Assembly (NCBI GenBank): GCA_004335835.1
Contig: RWJK01000216.1
Coordinates: 1-64,000, forward strand
Direction: 5' to 3'
Source of the DNA: Scenedesmus sp. ARA3
Taxonomy: Eukaryota > Chlorophyta > Chlorophyceae > Sphaeropleales > Scenedesmaceae
DNA: 64,000 bases
Shown here: one piece after another, positions 10,999-23,700 of the stretch
Layout of the letters: each line of letters begins with the position of its first letter
Position numbering within the stretch: the stretch's first letter is position 1
Translations under genes and position numbers: made by a program
The notes under the pieces: generated by a model
What the model was told of the DNA's origin: nothing
The model's database searches: none
Seen by the model: only the letters and a program-made list of their open reading frames with translations

Positions 10999-13279
10999 TG
11001 GTGCCACGCCAAACAGCGCCTGCAGCTGTGCGATGACCACGGCTGCGATGTGCTGGTAGTGCTGCTGCTGCAGCGGCAGCGGCTGCCATGGTAACCTCGG
11101 CTCTCCTTCACTGTCCACCTCATCATCACAATCAATTTCTGCAGTATCTGTTGATGCAGCAGCTGTCTCATTTGCAAGGTTGAGGACCAGCAGACCTCCC
11201 CATGAGGGGATCCAGAAGCTGTTACTGCCCCTGAGCTTGCCTTTCGGCCCCAGCAGCAGCAGCGGGCTCTTGTCTGCTGCTGGCACATACACCAGGAAGT
11301 GCAGCACATGGCTTTCCAGCACTGCTGCTGCCCCTGCTGTGTTAGCAGAGGACGGCAGCATACCAGCTGTTCCACTGCTGCTGCTGGTCCTGTCGTGCTG
11401 CATGACAGCCCTCCCTGACTCGACTGCCCAATCGCTATCCACAAACAAAGGCAGCTGCGACTGCTTCACCACGAATGCGCCGTGCTTGCTGCTCCAGCTG
11501 CCTTGTGTGCGTGCTGGTGTGAAGTACAGCTGCTGGCTCTCTATGCTGATGTGGCTCACAAGAGCTAAACTGGCAGCAATAGGCGCCAGGTGCTGCTGTT
11601 CGAACGCATCAAAGTCCCAAATGTAGTGCAGCGGCTGCTGCGCTGCGGTTTCAGCTGCTGATGATGTTGAGTCCTTGTTCCTGCTGCTGCTGCTAGCCGG
11701 GGCTAGAGGGTCCGCATGTAGCAGCGAGAATGACAGCTGTGTGTGGCCAGCAGCTGATACCGGCAGGCTATTTGCTGCTGCTAATGCCGCTGCATTGCTG
11801 TGCAGTCCAAAGCAGCAGGACAGCACCCGCACTGCTGCAGCTGCGGTTGCTTGCAGCAGCTGCTTTGGATGCTGCGAGGCGCTGCTTGGCTGATAAGTTA
11901 GCCAGGCATGCCGGCTGCGGCCCACCACAACAGTGCTGCTGCTGCTGCTGCTGCTGGTGTCAGGCAGTACAAAGAGGGTGTACTGCCCAGGAGTCCCAAG
12001 TGACTGCAGCTGCTGCTGCTGCAGCCATGCGTCCAGCTGCTGTTGCTGCTGCCGCCTGCTGCCGCCGGCAACAGGAGCAGCTGACAGGTCTGGGCATGCC
12101 TGCTGTTGCACTTGCTGTGTGCAAGCGCTGCTGCTGCTGCTGCTGCTGCTGTCTTGGCTGCTGCACACACCCAGATGCCGTGGTAGCACCTGGCTGCAGC
12201 TCCCGGCTGTATTTACTGTTATGCTCAGCTGCAGGAGGCCCTGCAGCGCAAGGCGGACGGTGGGCAATGCCAAGCAGGCTGATTGCAACACGATCAGCTG
12301 CGTTGTGCAGCAGCGCCATCTGCTTGGACACAAACATGCATATGTTGCTGGCTGTGTGGCTGCCAGCACGCCTACTGTGATATATGGTAGCTGGGACAGA
12401 GGACGATTTGTCATTGCTGCTGTGGTGCTGCGACTTCCTCAACTGTACAAGAACTAGGCCCACCAAGCAGTGTTTGCTCAACCAGGTTGGTGCAAACACA
12501 CAGCAAAAGTAAAACAACGCTGGATAAATGGGTGGCCAGGCACCCAGGCCTCACTCACCTGGAGGGGCTGCGCCGCAGCAACAGCAGCTTGAACAGCTGC
12601 CAGAATCCTGTCTGGCTGCAGATCATCTGGCAGCTCTGAGCCTGCGTGCAGCAAGTTGGGGTTTTGAACGCTGGTGCTTGGTGCTGCAAGTGCATGTGGC
12701 ATGATGCGTGCAAGTTCTGCCAGGGCAGCATCACAGAGCGATGCAGTGTGCAGTGTGCAGTTCATGCATCAAGCATGCCGTACACCGTGATCGTGTACCT
12801 GCCGTCCGTTCTAGCCAGCGTTGCTACACCGTCCATACACCAAGTGTCATCTGCCGGAAAATACCGTGTGCTGTCCACTGTACCGCTTGCAGGAGGCCTA
12901 GCGCTGTTGCTTGCCACAGTACACGCACCTGCTGGCACCACCAGCACCAGCTGCAGGGCCACCGGCAGCAGCGCTGACCGGTTGCCAGCATCTGTCTCAG
13001 CTGCTGCTATTGCTTCATGCGGCAGCGGTGGGCGGTGGAGGCTTGTGGTGGCCCACCAAATGGGTACGCCAGCTGCAGTTGATCCAGGTGCAGCATATCA
13101 CAACTGCTTTGTGAGGGGCAACAGAGTAGATAGCATGGGCATGATCGCTTTGTACAGGCAGCTAGAGATGTTGAAGGTATGTTGAGGGGGTGCAGTCTCT
13201 TACCAAACAACACGTAGGCAACAACGCTGCTGATCACGCAGAGACGTTTGGTCCCAGGGGGCGTGCTGCTGTTGGCCAT
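10105..13279 (-). CDS. PIGS: GPI transamidase subunit PIG-S
   Basis: Predicted ER-membrane subunit of the GPI transamidase, which attaches GPI anchors to proteins. Exons (minus strand): 13279-13204, 13072-12929, 12641-12559, 12240-10780, 10392-10105; phases agree and the product is about 683 aa. The N-terminus has one membrane segment (RLCVISSVVAYVLF) followed by GVPIWWATTSLHRPPLPHE, matching the G-x-P-x-WW-x-TT motif of PIG-S. The lumenal part contains HFLVYVPAADKSPLLLLG, then FWIPSWGGLLVLN (family F-x-x-P-x-WGG), an ALFGVAP block and LEMPDLI. The C-terminus has FPDSHKLGVYMPLFLPVSIP, the typical second membrane helix. The start is the ATG at 13279, just before the first helix. Exon 4 carries Ser/Gln-rich insertions from CAG runs. 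The last intron ends in a long CTG/GCC run before its acceptor. The exact edges of the small third exon are the weakest part of the model. Confidence 0.85.
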
Positions 13280-14279
13280 TGCTGCCGCTGATCCCGCGCT
13301 TCACGGATAGTCAGGCGCCATACACAGCCGGCATGCGATCGATATCTTTCTGCTGTGGTGTGCAGTGGTGCTGGCCCTTAGGCAGCTCACGAGAATATGG
13401 AACGTTGAAAGACGCAGCAGTAGCAGAAACCGCGTGCCTATGTATGCGCACTTGCCCTTCTGCAATCAAATGTGTTCGGTTTTTCTTATTCTCTGGCTGG
13501 TTAAGTTGCCCACCAAGCTCGTGACCTTCGCCAGGGCTTTGCAACCCCTGCTGTAATTTTGTACTTGACTACGCCGCTCGTAAGGTGGTGCTCAACATCC
13601 AAAAGTTTGAATGCAGTTGCAACATTTTGATTCCTCCTGACACCTCCCGTACCAGTTAGCAGCTGTGCATGTTGCGGCTGGGAGTAATGCCAGGCTGCAG
13701 CCTGCCAGGCTGGCGCCAGCTTACCCTGATGCAGGTCATGCTGTCAAGGCTCTGCAAATGGATGGGAGATGGTTTTGATAAACACGTTCGTACGCACCAA
13801 GAGCAGAGTACCGCCCCTAGGCCACCTGCATATGGACGCAAGCATGCATTTCGGCCATGTGCCAGACATGCATGTGCCCAGACATGCACACGGACTGCTG
13901 CACACAAGGCTGAAGGATGCTCGTCGACTGCATAGTTTTTATGCAAAGAAGTTTAGGGCACCTACATAGCAGCTGCAGGTTGCCAAGCTGGCAGCTGTCC
14001 TGCTGTGCCGCAGTGCTGGCACACCTGTCGTCAGCCCAGCACTGCACCCTAGCGGTTCTGGAGCTCAGCAGCGAGACCTGAGGTTCTGAATGCCCCACCA
14101 TATGCTGCCATGCAGTATTACCACACACACAGGGAAGACTTTTGCTGGGACAGCGTGGCCTGCTGCACAATCACGGTCCATGCACCTGGTGCCACCGTCC
14201 GATACTGTGCTTGCCGTGCATCGTGTAAGCCAGCGCCACCCAAACCAGCACAAACCGCTCTTAACCCTCGACTCAAATC
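13280..14279. promoter_or_regulatory. Divergent promoter interval, PIG-S / LOV protein
   Basis: Exactly 1 kb separates the start codons of two genes pointing away from each other, so both promoters and 5' UTRs must lie here. No coding exon is supported. I could not pick out a TATA box or a light-response element. Confidence 0.5.
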
Positions 14280-15016
14280 ATGGTGGACCTAAGCTTACCG
14301 CCAGCAGTGAATGCGCGGTTGCAATCGCTGCTTCACAGCTTCGACTTCGCGTTCGTGGTCAGCGACTGTTCACAGCCCGATATGCCAATCGTCTTCGCCT
14401 CCTCTAAGTTCTATGAAATGACGGGTTACTCTCCGGATGAGGTAAGCCCCGTGCCCCGTGCCTACTGCTGCTGCCTGCTGCTGCTGTTCAAGCCCTGCAT
14501 GCTGCTGCTGCTGCTCCGGTATCTGTCTCAATGACATGCCTGATGACAAGAAATGTCAATTCAACGTCTTTTATATTCAGTATTCATGCTTGCTGCATGC
14601 CTGCAGGTGCTGAACAACAATTGCCGCTTCCTGCAAGGACCAGAGACAGAGCGGCGCAAGGTTATGGAGATTAGGGATGCTATCCGTGAGGACAGATGCT
14701 GCCAGGTGAGCAGCAAGCACTTCTTAAAAGTGTCTGTGTCACAGCAATGCTGTGATGCTGGCACGCAATTGACGTTGGGGAGGGTTGAGGAGTGTTAGTG
14801 TGGAGCCCGCTACTGCTGTTGCTGCAGCTACTTGACAGCATGCACCAGGCAGCGCATGCTTACTGCTACACCCCTGAAGCAATTCATCTTCTCTGTGCCT
14901 CCATGCCGCTGTTGCTGCTGCTGCTGCTGCCGCTGTGCCCTAGGTGTGCCTGCTCAACTACCGCAAGGACGGCAGCAAGTTCCTCAACCAGTTCTTCCTG
15001 TCACCCATCAAGGTGC

Positions 15017-15052
<36 letters not shown>

Positions 15053-18000
15053 AGCTGCCATGAGCAACGATAATATCCAGCTGTTGCATCTGGTTTTGCC
15101 ATTCTCATTGTATCGGCCTAGCTGGCGTGTACTGCTGGTGTACTCTGCTGTGCTCGAGGGCTTCCTGTCAATTCGCCATGCTGCACACTGGGCCAATGGC
15201 AGCTGCCATGCTCAAGTACAGCTGCCGCGGTGCTTTCTATACCATGCCTTTCGGCTTCCTGCAAAGCCTGCCTGCCTGCTGCCAGGCAGCATCAGCAGCT
15301 GATGCCCTCATCCCCTGCATGGTGTTGCGGGACATGAGGTGCAGTGCTGTGCTGCAACTCTCACCACTGCTGTTTGGTGGTGTCGCTGCTGCTGCCTGCA
15401 GGATGACCAGGGGATTGTCACACACTGTGTGTGCGCTACTGTGCTGTAACCACTGCTGTGCTGTGTTCGTGGCTGCTGCTGCTTGCAGGACGACCAGGGG
15501 ATTGTCACACACTATGTGGGCATCCAGACAGACGTCAGCAAGGCAGCAGACATGCTGCAGACACCAGGGGCGCTGCAGGAGCAGCAGGCAGCGGGTGAGC
15601 GGGCGGCAGCTGTGCAAAGCACAGGAACTGTTGACAGTTTGTTATCCTGCAGGAAACAACAGCTGGTCGCTTGTGTAAAGCTATGAGGCAGGGTTTGCAG
15701 CAGCTGCCAAGGGCAGGGTTTCTTGAAATTGCCTGTGGTCTTGCCTCCGGCATGTGGCAGCTGCACCTGTGACAACATACATGTGACCCATTATTTGCTC
15801 TGTTTCCACTGCATATGCTGACGTGCTTGTGTTTGTGTGTGCCTCCTTGTCCTGCTGCGTGTGCAGTGGCGTTTGGCCAGGCTGCTGGCTGCAGGATGTG
15901 CGATGTGCTGATGCAGCAGCAAGATGTTGCCGCACAGCTGCAGCAGCAGCAGCAGGCTGCTACACAGCAGCCGCAAGAGCAGCAGCAGCAGCCAGCTGGA
16001 GCAGCAGCGCAGCAGCAGCAGCAGCATGTGTTGTCCGAGGACGAAGATGTGGTGCAGCAGGAGGTGCAGCACGCATGTGCTATTCACGATGCAGTGCAGC
16101 AATGTGAGTGGCAAGCTGCAGGAGGAGCTGTATGCAGTTGTGGATTGCCTTTATTTGGTCTGCTGTGCAAAACACAACAGTACTGGCTGTACGTCCTCTG
16201 CCTCCATGCGGTGCAGCAGCAGCAGCAGCAGCAGCAGCTGCCCGCAGTGTGAGCGACACTGAACACACGACACAGCAATCAAGTGCGCCCCCTACCCTTG
16301 TCGCTGCCCTCTTTCTTTTCCTCCCTTGTTATACCCTCCTCAACTCACCCTCGCTTGTCCGCTGGCACGACGCGAAATATCCTCACAGTGATATGTTGTA
16401 CTGCTGCCTTTCGCAGGCCACCCTCAGGCGGCGTGCGCCCTGCCCAGCAGCCTGCTGCAGCCGCTGATGCGCATCCAGCAGGCCTTCGTGCTGGCTGACC
16501 CGCGGCTGCCAGACTGCCCCATCATACACGCCAGCCCGCAGTTCCTGCGCCTGACGGAATACAGCAGGTGCGGCGGAAGCACAGTCCCAATGTAACGCAA
16601 CGTAGCCTAGTCGCATCGCAGTAGTACCTGGCTGGTGAGGATGCAGCGTGGCGATTGTGTTGGGAGGCTGATGTGGCAGCGCAGAAGGTGTTGGTGGGTT
16701 ACAACGGGCTGGCAGTGGCAATTGCATCCAGCAGGCCTTCGTGCTGGCTGACAGTGCTGCGGCTGGTGTGCATGCACGTGCGTCTATGTGTGGTGCATGG
16801 GGGTTGGCCTCCCTAGAACCTCTTGAAGTAGGGCGCTGTTGGCAGAGCAGCGGTATGGGTTTGTGTTGCATTCTCGAGTTGCAGTGCAGTGGCAGTACAG
16901 CAGGCTGCCTTAAAAGTGTATCTCAGCTGACTCCGTATGCAACTAGCCAGCATGCGTGCCTGCGCTTATGCTGGGATGCTTGTGCTGCCGGCCATTGCCT
17001 ACAGATCATGCTTATCATTACTGTCTTGCTCTGCCTCTACTGCTGCTGCTGCTGCAGGGAGGAGGTGGTGGGTCGCAACTGCCGCTTCCTGCAAGGCCCC
17101 GCCACCAACCCGGAGCACGTGCAGCAGCTGCGCACCGCCCTCACCGCAGACCCACCCCAGGCAGTGACAGTCACGCTGCTCAACTACAGCAAGAGTGGCC
17201 GGCCCTTTTGGAATGCGCTGCATGTGGCGCCCATGCGGGATGCAGAGGGAAAGCTGGAGTACTTCATTGGCATTCAGCTGGATGTGAGTGAGGCAGCACT
17301 GCAGGAGGAGAATGGGCCTGCTGCTGCAGACGGCGTGCCGACAGGTGCGTGGCGGGGGCTACCTCGGCCGTGTATTTGCTTCTGCATTGGTTGTCTGTCT
17401 GTCGTTGTGCCTCTTTACTTCATCGGCATCTCCTGGTGGCTAGCTTTGCCTGATGTTGCTGCTGCTTTGTTTCGACTGCCCATCTTGTATGATATTCACG
17501 TATATATCAGGGTTGCACGAAACGCGTAACTGGCAATTTCGAAAACGTTCAGAACGCGTTCGGAACGCACAATACGAGACGTGAACGAAACGTTGCGTGC
17601 AAGCCTGGTATTTATGATGTCTGTCTGTAGTGCTGCACCCTCTGCTGCCTGCTGCCTTTTGTTGCTTCTGCACCCGACCTGTGTCACTGCCCCACCCCTG
17701 CTGCCTTTTGTTGCTTCTGCACCCGACCTGTGTCACTGCCCCACCCCTGCTGCCTTTTGTTGCTTCTGCACCCGACCTGTGTCACTGCTCCACCCCTGCT
17801 GCCTTCAACTGTGCCTGTACCCGCAGCGCCCCGCAAGCTGCACCTGAGCAGCCACATGTCGCACTACAGCGTCACACAGTAATCTCAATCTGCTGTGTTG
17901 CTGAACAATCCCTGCTGTCCGCACTTTTGCCCTTTTTCTGCACCCGCAGCGCCAGGCAAGGTGCACCTGAGCACGCGCATGGCGCACTACAGCGTCACAC

Positions 18001-18397
18001 AGTGCTGACATTTTCCCTGGTGTCCGCTGTTTTGCGTTTTCTTGTACCTGCAGCGCCAGGCAAGGTGCACCTGAGCACGCGCATGGCGCACTACAGCGTC
18101 ACAGGCGCGGTGCGCGTGGCCTGTCGCGGCCTCAGCGGCCAAGCCGGCGGCCTGCGCCGCTCCATGGATTGCGCGGGCCTGCCCCGCCGCGGCTACTCAC
18201 GCAGCTTGTCAATCGATGGCGGCTCTGCTGCTGCTGCTGCTGCTGGAAGGGGCGGCAGTGTGGATGGAGGCAGCAGGCGCACCAGCTCTGGCAGTGTTTT
18301 GTTGCCAGTGGCTGGGACGAGTGGCGCGAGCGCGACGGAGCTGCCTGGCAGGCGGCAGCGCAGCGCGCCGGGTGTGGATGGCCTCGGGGCGACGTGA
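14280..18397 (+). CDS. Two-LOV-domain blue-light sensor protein without kinase
   Basis: Predicted flavin-binding photoreceptor. Exons: 14280-14441, 14607-14705, 14944-15012, 15489-15594, 15867-16103, 16417-16567, 17058-17344, 18054-18397; all phases agree and the product is 484 aa. LOV1 covers roughly residues 10-130 ([43 protein letters not shown]). A Gln-rich linker follows. LOV2 is roughly residues 235-345 ([44 protein letters not shown]). Both domains keep the Cys that forms the flavin adduct and the FMN-contacting Asn and Gln, so both should be photoactive. The tail is Ser/Arg/Gly-rich ([13 protein letters not shown]) and ends at TGA. No Ser/Thr kinase, histidine kinase, F-box or bZIP segment is seen, so it is not a phototropin. 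Exons 4, 6 and 8 have partial copies in adjacent introns. The output partner is unknown. Confidence 0.92.
15400..15530 (+). repeat. Duplicated acceptor and start of LOV exon 4
   Basis: GCAGGA(T/C)GACCAGGGGATTG and the following TCACACACT(G/A)TGTG occur at about 15398-15434 and again at 15485-15521 (true exon start 15489). Spacing is 87 bp. The first copy keeps a good acceptor but diverges straight after the HTVC codons. Confidence 0.88.
17511..17605. repeat. ACG-rich imperfect inverted repeat inside LOV intron 7
   Basis: GGTTGCACGAAACGCG at the left and CGAAACGTTGCGTGCAAGC at the right are roughly inverted. Between them, AACGCGT/AACGTT words recur. The segment looks unlike the CTG-rich intron around it and may be a small inserted element. 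Confidence 0.45.
17651..18110 (+). repeat. 49-bp tandem repeats and three copies of the exon-8 start
   Basis: Three direct 49-bp units (CTGCTGCCTTTTGTTGCTTC…) fill about 17651-17797. They resemble the pyrimidine-rich run that precedes the acceptor. They are followed by three copies of acceptor plus exon-8 start, coding [17 protein letters not shown] or variants, at about 17823, 17946 and 18050. The first two copies run out of the frame; the third (18054) continues to the stop. Confidence 0.9.
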
Positions 18398-20702
18398 GCT
18401 GCGCTGCTGTGGGTTCTTATGTGCAGCTGTGTTAAGGATGGGCGCTGCTGCTGCTATTTGGGGTCCTGCTGGATGCCTTTGCTGTGGTATTGCGTTCTGC
18501 CGGCGCCTGGTGGTGGTTTGCAGTGAGCACGCACTGGCTGCCTCGTGTGGTGTGCCACTGGCGGGTGAGTGTGCAGCGCGGCACGGGTCATGGTGTGTGT
18601 GGGCCTGCGGGCATGCTTCAGTCGTGGGCCGGTTGGCTGCCTGCACTCTGAAATGCTTTGTGATGTTGCTCACTGCAGGTAAATGCCTCTGTGCTGGTGG
18701 ACATGATGCTGCTGTTGAGTGGACTGCAGTTGCTGCTCACATTGCGGCTGCCGCTGCTTAAATTGCAGCTGCAGCTGGAACATTCAGTGACAACATAAAG
18801 TGTGTTTGTTGGCTGTTCTATTTCAGTGAGTCTTTGTGTGTCTTTGTGTGTTGTGGGCAATGCACTGCTGTTTCGTGCCAGTGATGTGTGCTGCGCATAC
18901 CGACAGCAGTGATGCTGCAAACCATGCACTGAGCATGGCATGGCAGCAGCACAGGCACCCCAGCACGTGGGCTGAAGCAGTGTTTGACCATGGTCAACAC
19001 CTGGCCGCACAACAACAGCAGGATGGTGCTTGTCACAGTGCATCCTGTCGCGTATGCAGCTCGGACGTGTGTGAGGCCGCAGGCTGCCGCCTCACACAAG
19101 TTCAATCTGCCTGCGCAACAAGAAGCACTGTGATAAGCACCATCCTGCTGCTGTTGGGTAACCAGTGGTTGCAGCTGGTGTGATGTGTGCAAGTTGTGTG
19201 CTGGCGTGTTTGCTGTTGGTTACCAGGCGAGCATGCCATATGCGGGCCGCACAGTTGTAAGAGAATGTGTCCCTGATACAGCCGTGACAGCAGTGACACA
19301 ACCACCTGCTGCCTCAGCACCAATGGCAATTTGGTGCGTGTGAGGTGTTGATGGGCGTAACACTTGCCAGCTTCAACAGCCTGTGGCATGTTCTCCGACT
19401 GTATTTGTGTTCAATATGTATCTGTGTATGTGGGGAGTGCCACTGCTGTGGTGTACAGCAGGAGGTTGAAATGCCGTCATGCACTGCACTTACGGCTGCG
19501 GGCACTTTACAGCAGGCACTGCACGGGTGCTGTGGGTTCGGGCGAAGGTGCACTGGGTCGAAGCAGTTGTTGCCCCATGCATGTTGTAGCTATAATGCTC
19601 CGGCTTCTGTATGGATGGTGACATTGTCCACACAGCTGAGCTGCATGTGTGGCTCGTGGCATTTTTTTGATTAAGTCATGGGGGGTAGTTTCCCTCCAGG
19701 GCTTGGGCCGCATCAAATGGGCGTGCGGGTTGTTGATGTATTGTCCTATGTACCCATGGCTCCTGCACCACACCTCGTTCGCAGCGTGCCTCCTGTGCCT
19801 TGAAGCAGTGCTGAAATGTGTGCTGCTTGCTGTAGAGTCTGCTTCTTCTGTCAGGATGGTGGCAACTGCTGCAACTGCATAAACTGGGGTAGCATTTCAC
19901 TCTGCTACGGTATGTGTGCATGAAATCTCGAGCATGGCTGGCTGCTGATTGCACATGTTGCGCGCTGCTGGGGCTGCACATGTAACATTTGAATGTATAT
20001 GGCTCCTGGATTGCGAGGAACTGAGGACATGTCTCTTCTCTGAAGTGCTGCTGTGCCAGGCGCCGTCTGTGATAGCTGACGATGCAGGGACGCCTGACTA
20101 ACCATGGAGGTGCATTGCTGCCGGAGAATATGAAAGTGATCAGTAGGCTTCATGTCTATACCTGACGTGCAAATCACACGGGTGCATCAGCCTGAGTTTT
20201 GATGCTGTGAAGTTGCAGATGGTGTGTCAGCTTGGGGTGGTGGCGGGGCTTTGGTGTGGCAGCACACAACACATCAAAAGGTGGCGCAAGGATTGCGTTT
20301 AAGAAGCCGTTTCCTGTAGGTCACTCACGTGTTAGGCTGACTGGCGGTAAGCTGTGAGAGGAAATCCTTTAAGGCAGGTGGGCTGTGTTGCTGTCTCGGC
20401 TGCAGCACCAGCTGGTGCCCCCCGGCGCATTGACCGAGTGACCCCCTTCAACAAAGCAGCATCAGCAGCTTGTTCGTGAAGCAACAATGAGGTATCGTCT
20501 TCAAATGCTATCTTTCACGTCATTTATGTAGTGCAACAAAGCAGATAATGCAGCTGATTGAGTACGACGATAGACAAGTTCCTGCGGCTCCTTCAGTTCG
20601 TCGCAAGCAGTGACCATACTGCACGAGCTCTACGCAAACACGCACAGCCTTAGCAAGTTATTTCAGGAAGCGGCGATGCTGGGTTCTGGCTAGACAAATG
20701 AG
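18398..20702. other. Intergenic region, LOV gene to subtilase gene
   Basis: This 2.3 kb lies between two genes on the same strand. The first few hundred bases should be the LOV 3' UTR. The only structure I can support is the foldback element at about 19009-19160. No coding frame resembles a known family. Confidence 0.6.
19009..19160. repeat. Foldback (hairpin) element, about 75-bp arms
   Basis: The left arm (about 19009-19083; CAACAGCAGGATGGTGCTTG…) and right arm (about 19084-19158; …AAGCACCATCCTGCTGCTGTTG) are inverted copies at roughly three-quarters identity. They meet without a loop at GAGGCCGCAGGCTGCCGCCTC (19073-19093), itself nearly palindromic. It could be a non-autonomous foldback element or an RNA hairpin source. 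Confidence 0.8.
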
Positions 20703-23700
20703 ATGAGCAGGGCAACGGGGAGAGCAGTACGGGGAGCGCCTCCTGCTGTGCCGTGCACGTGCGCTGTGCTGTACATTTTGCTGCTTTGCAACTCGTACGC
20801 TTTTGAATTGTCGGCTGGTGAGTCCTCATTCGGCGCCAGCAAGCAGCACGGGTCCTTGCGGGGTTTGGCGCAGCTGCCCAACCCAAACGAGCAGCTGGGG
20901 ACAAAGATACTGACGCCAGGTGAACCTGGTTGAACAATAAAAAGATTTGTAGTCTGGATGCCTAAACAGAGCACGCCGCATCAGCATCAGCATCACTGCT
21001 GGTGCTGCCAGCAGCAGCAGCAGCAGCAGCAGCAGCCAGCAACTATTTGCCCAATCCCTACATTGTTTACCATCGCCATTTGGCATGTTGAAAGCACCCA
21101 ATGCCTCAAGCTTTCTCCAATCATGCTTTCGCGGTTGCTGATGCTGTCTGCTATGCTGTCTGCTATGCTGTCTGCTATGCTGGTGCAGATGCTGGCCGGG
21201 TGCTGAATGGCCGCCTTGTGGTTGTCTTCACAGCAGCAGCTGGAGATGCAGCAGCAGCAGCAGATGCCCTCGTGCAGCAGCTGCACACATCCATGGCAGC
21301 AGCAGCAGCAGCAGCGCCAGCAGCAAGTATTGCTCAGCAGCAGCTGCACCAGCAGGCAGCTGGGCAAAGCATGTCTGATGATGCAGCGCAGGCTGCAACC
21401 GTCACGAGCAACCAGAGCATAAGAGTGCTGCGGACACTGGGCAGCAGCAGATTGCCACGTCTGCAGACGTTCCATGAGTTGCCACACGATACAGCGCCTG
21501 ACAACAGCAGCAGCAGCGGCAATGTCCATGCTGATGGTGGCAGCGACAGCACTGGCGGCCTGCAGGCTGCTGTGCTGGCTGCACCTGCAGCAGCAATGCA
21601 AGCCATTCGGCAGACAGGCCTTGTGAGAGCTGTCTTCAGGGACCGTGTGATTGTCCCACAGCACCAAATAACAGGCAGCAGCAGCAGCAGTAAGTGTGTA
21701 GGCAGTGCTCAGCTGCAGGCAGGTGTGTCGAGACCAGCCAGCCCCAAAATGCAGTGGCCAGGGTGCCGCACAGGCGCAGAAACGCTTGTCTGGGTGGGTA
21801 GCACCTGCAGCCGCAACGCTGCTGATGTAGCCGGAAGCAGTGCTGGGGTAGATGCTGCAGCACCAGCAGCTGCAGCTGCTGCTGCTGCTGCTGTTTATAG
21901 TGTGGTGTACACAGCTGTGAAGGCAGTGGATGCAGCTACAGGGCAGCTGCTGGTGAGCAGTAGCGGCACACCATGCATTGCTTATGCAAATGCTGGTGGG
22001 CTCAGCCGCGGGCGCAGCAGGCAGTGGTTTGGCAGCTGCGGCAGGGCTCCAAGGTTTGCCCCAGGCCTACCCACCGCCATCTGCAGCTCTGGCAGCAGCA
22101 GCAGCAGCAGCAGCACTAGCCAGGCCGCTGCAGATGCAGATGCTGCTGCAGTGGCAGCAGGGGAGAGCCCGAGCAGCCCCGGACAGGAGCAGCAGCAGCA
22201 AGAGTCTGGTCAGCAGCGGTCAGCTGGAGGTGGCCAGCAGCAGACCAATATTGACAAACAGCAGCAGCAGCAGCAGCAGCAGCAGCCAGAGTTGGCGTAC
22301 GATCAGCCATACGATGATCAGTATAACGACGATGATGATGAGCTGCAGATGCTTCCACAAGATGACGGCGGCAGCAGCAGCAGCAGGAGCTCGTTTGACC
22401 AGCCCGCACATGGTGCAGTTGTAAAGGAGACCAGTGGCGGTCTGGTCAAACCCTACACCACCAGCAGCCCTACCAGCCCTGATGCAGTCTTGCAAAGCCC
22501 TAGCCCTAGCCCTGCTAGGCGCAGAAGGCGGCGGCGACAAAGTGTTGGGGACAACCGGGTGGCGCCCCCTCCAGCTTCAAACGATCCAAGCAAATCGAAT
22601 TCAAATTTGAATTCAAATTTTGATTTGCCGCCGGCAGCGGGGCTGCTGGGTAGGGAAGCCCTGGCTGCAGGCGAGCAGGTGCCAGTGGGTGTGGCTTTCA
22701 TCGAAGGAGCTACTGCAAATGCGGTGCCAGTTACTGGCGGCCCGGCAGTTGACAAGATGCAGCAGGTGGGCTACAGAATCATAATGCCCACCTCTTTGAA
22801 GCAGAACAGCACATATATATTTAATGCTGGTGATTGTAAGTTTCTCTGTGTCTCCTGGGTTGTGGCTGGTTGAGCTGGTGAGCAGCGTGCACATGACATG
22901 GGATGGCAGCCAACTGCAAGGACAGCTGTCTTTCTGCTGCAGACTGCTGCTTATACGCTGCACGCCTGACCAGCGCTGCTGCTTCCTCTGATTGCTGCTG
23001 CTGCTGTTGCTGCTGTTGCTGCCGGTTTATCCAGGTGACTGTGGCAGTCGTCGACTCCGGGGTCGACTCGACGCACCCGGACTTGGCGTACGCGGGAGGG
23101 CAGACGTGGGTGCGCGAGCCCTCGGAGGGCCGGCCCGGCGACATGGTCGATGCTGGCGTCGACTTTTACGGCCATGGTGCGTGCGCCAGTTGATACCTGA
23201 AGCATTACTGTTCAGGGAGCGAAGTTAAAGAAGGGCAAAGGACAGGGCCATGGTGTGTATGCCAGACATGGCCGCTTTACAAGCTTGCTGCAGCACCACC
23301 AGCTGGTGGCCTTTTCAGAACATCTGAGCGTGAGTGCTGCTGGCTACATGTTCTCATGGACTGCTGGTGTCCTGCAAGTAACTGGTGTATGCTGTGCCTG
23401 TTTGCTGCCCGCAGGCACACACATTGCAGGCATCATTGGGGCACGCAACAACGGAGCAGGTGAGCACACAGCACAATGCTGCAGTGGAGACCATCTCCAG
23501 CATCGGCCAATTCACATTGACTGCCGCAGTGTGCTGTGTACAAGCAAGTGAAGCTTGTGCAGCCAGCCAAGAGTGTGGTGCAGAGGCTTCTGCAAAGCCC
23601 CAGTGGCTATGCACAGATACAACCATGCTTGGCTGTGCTGCACAGATGCTTTAACTGCAGAGCCACTTGTTGCTGGCAATGTTTAAAGCGACTGCTGGCC

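Noticed and set aside
22766..22873. Extension of protease exon 2 to a donor at 22836
   Set aside because: That donor would break phase with the catalytic-Asp exon. The CAG/GTGGGC donor at 22766 keeps it.
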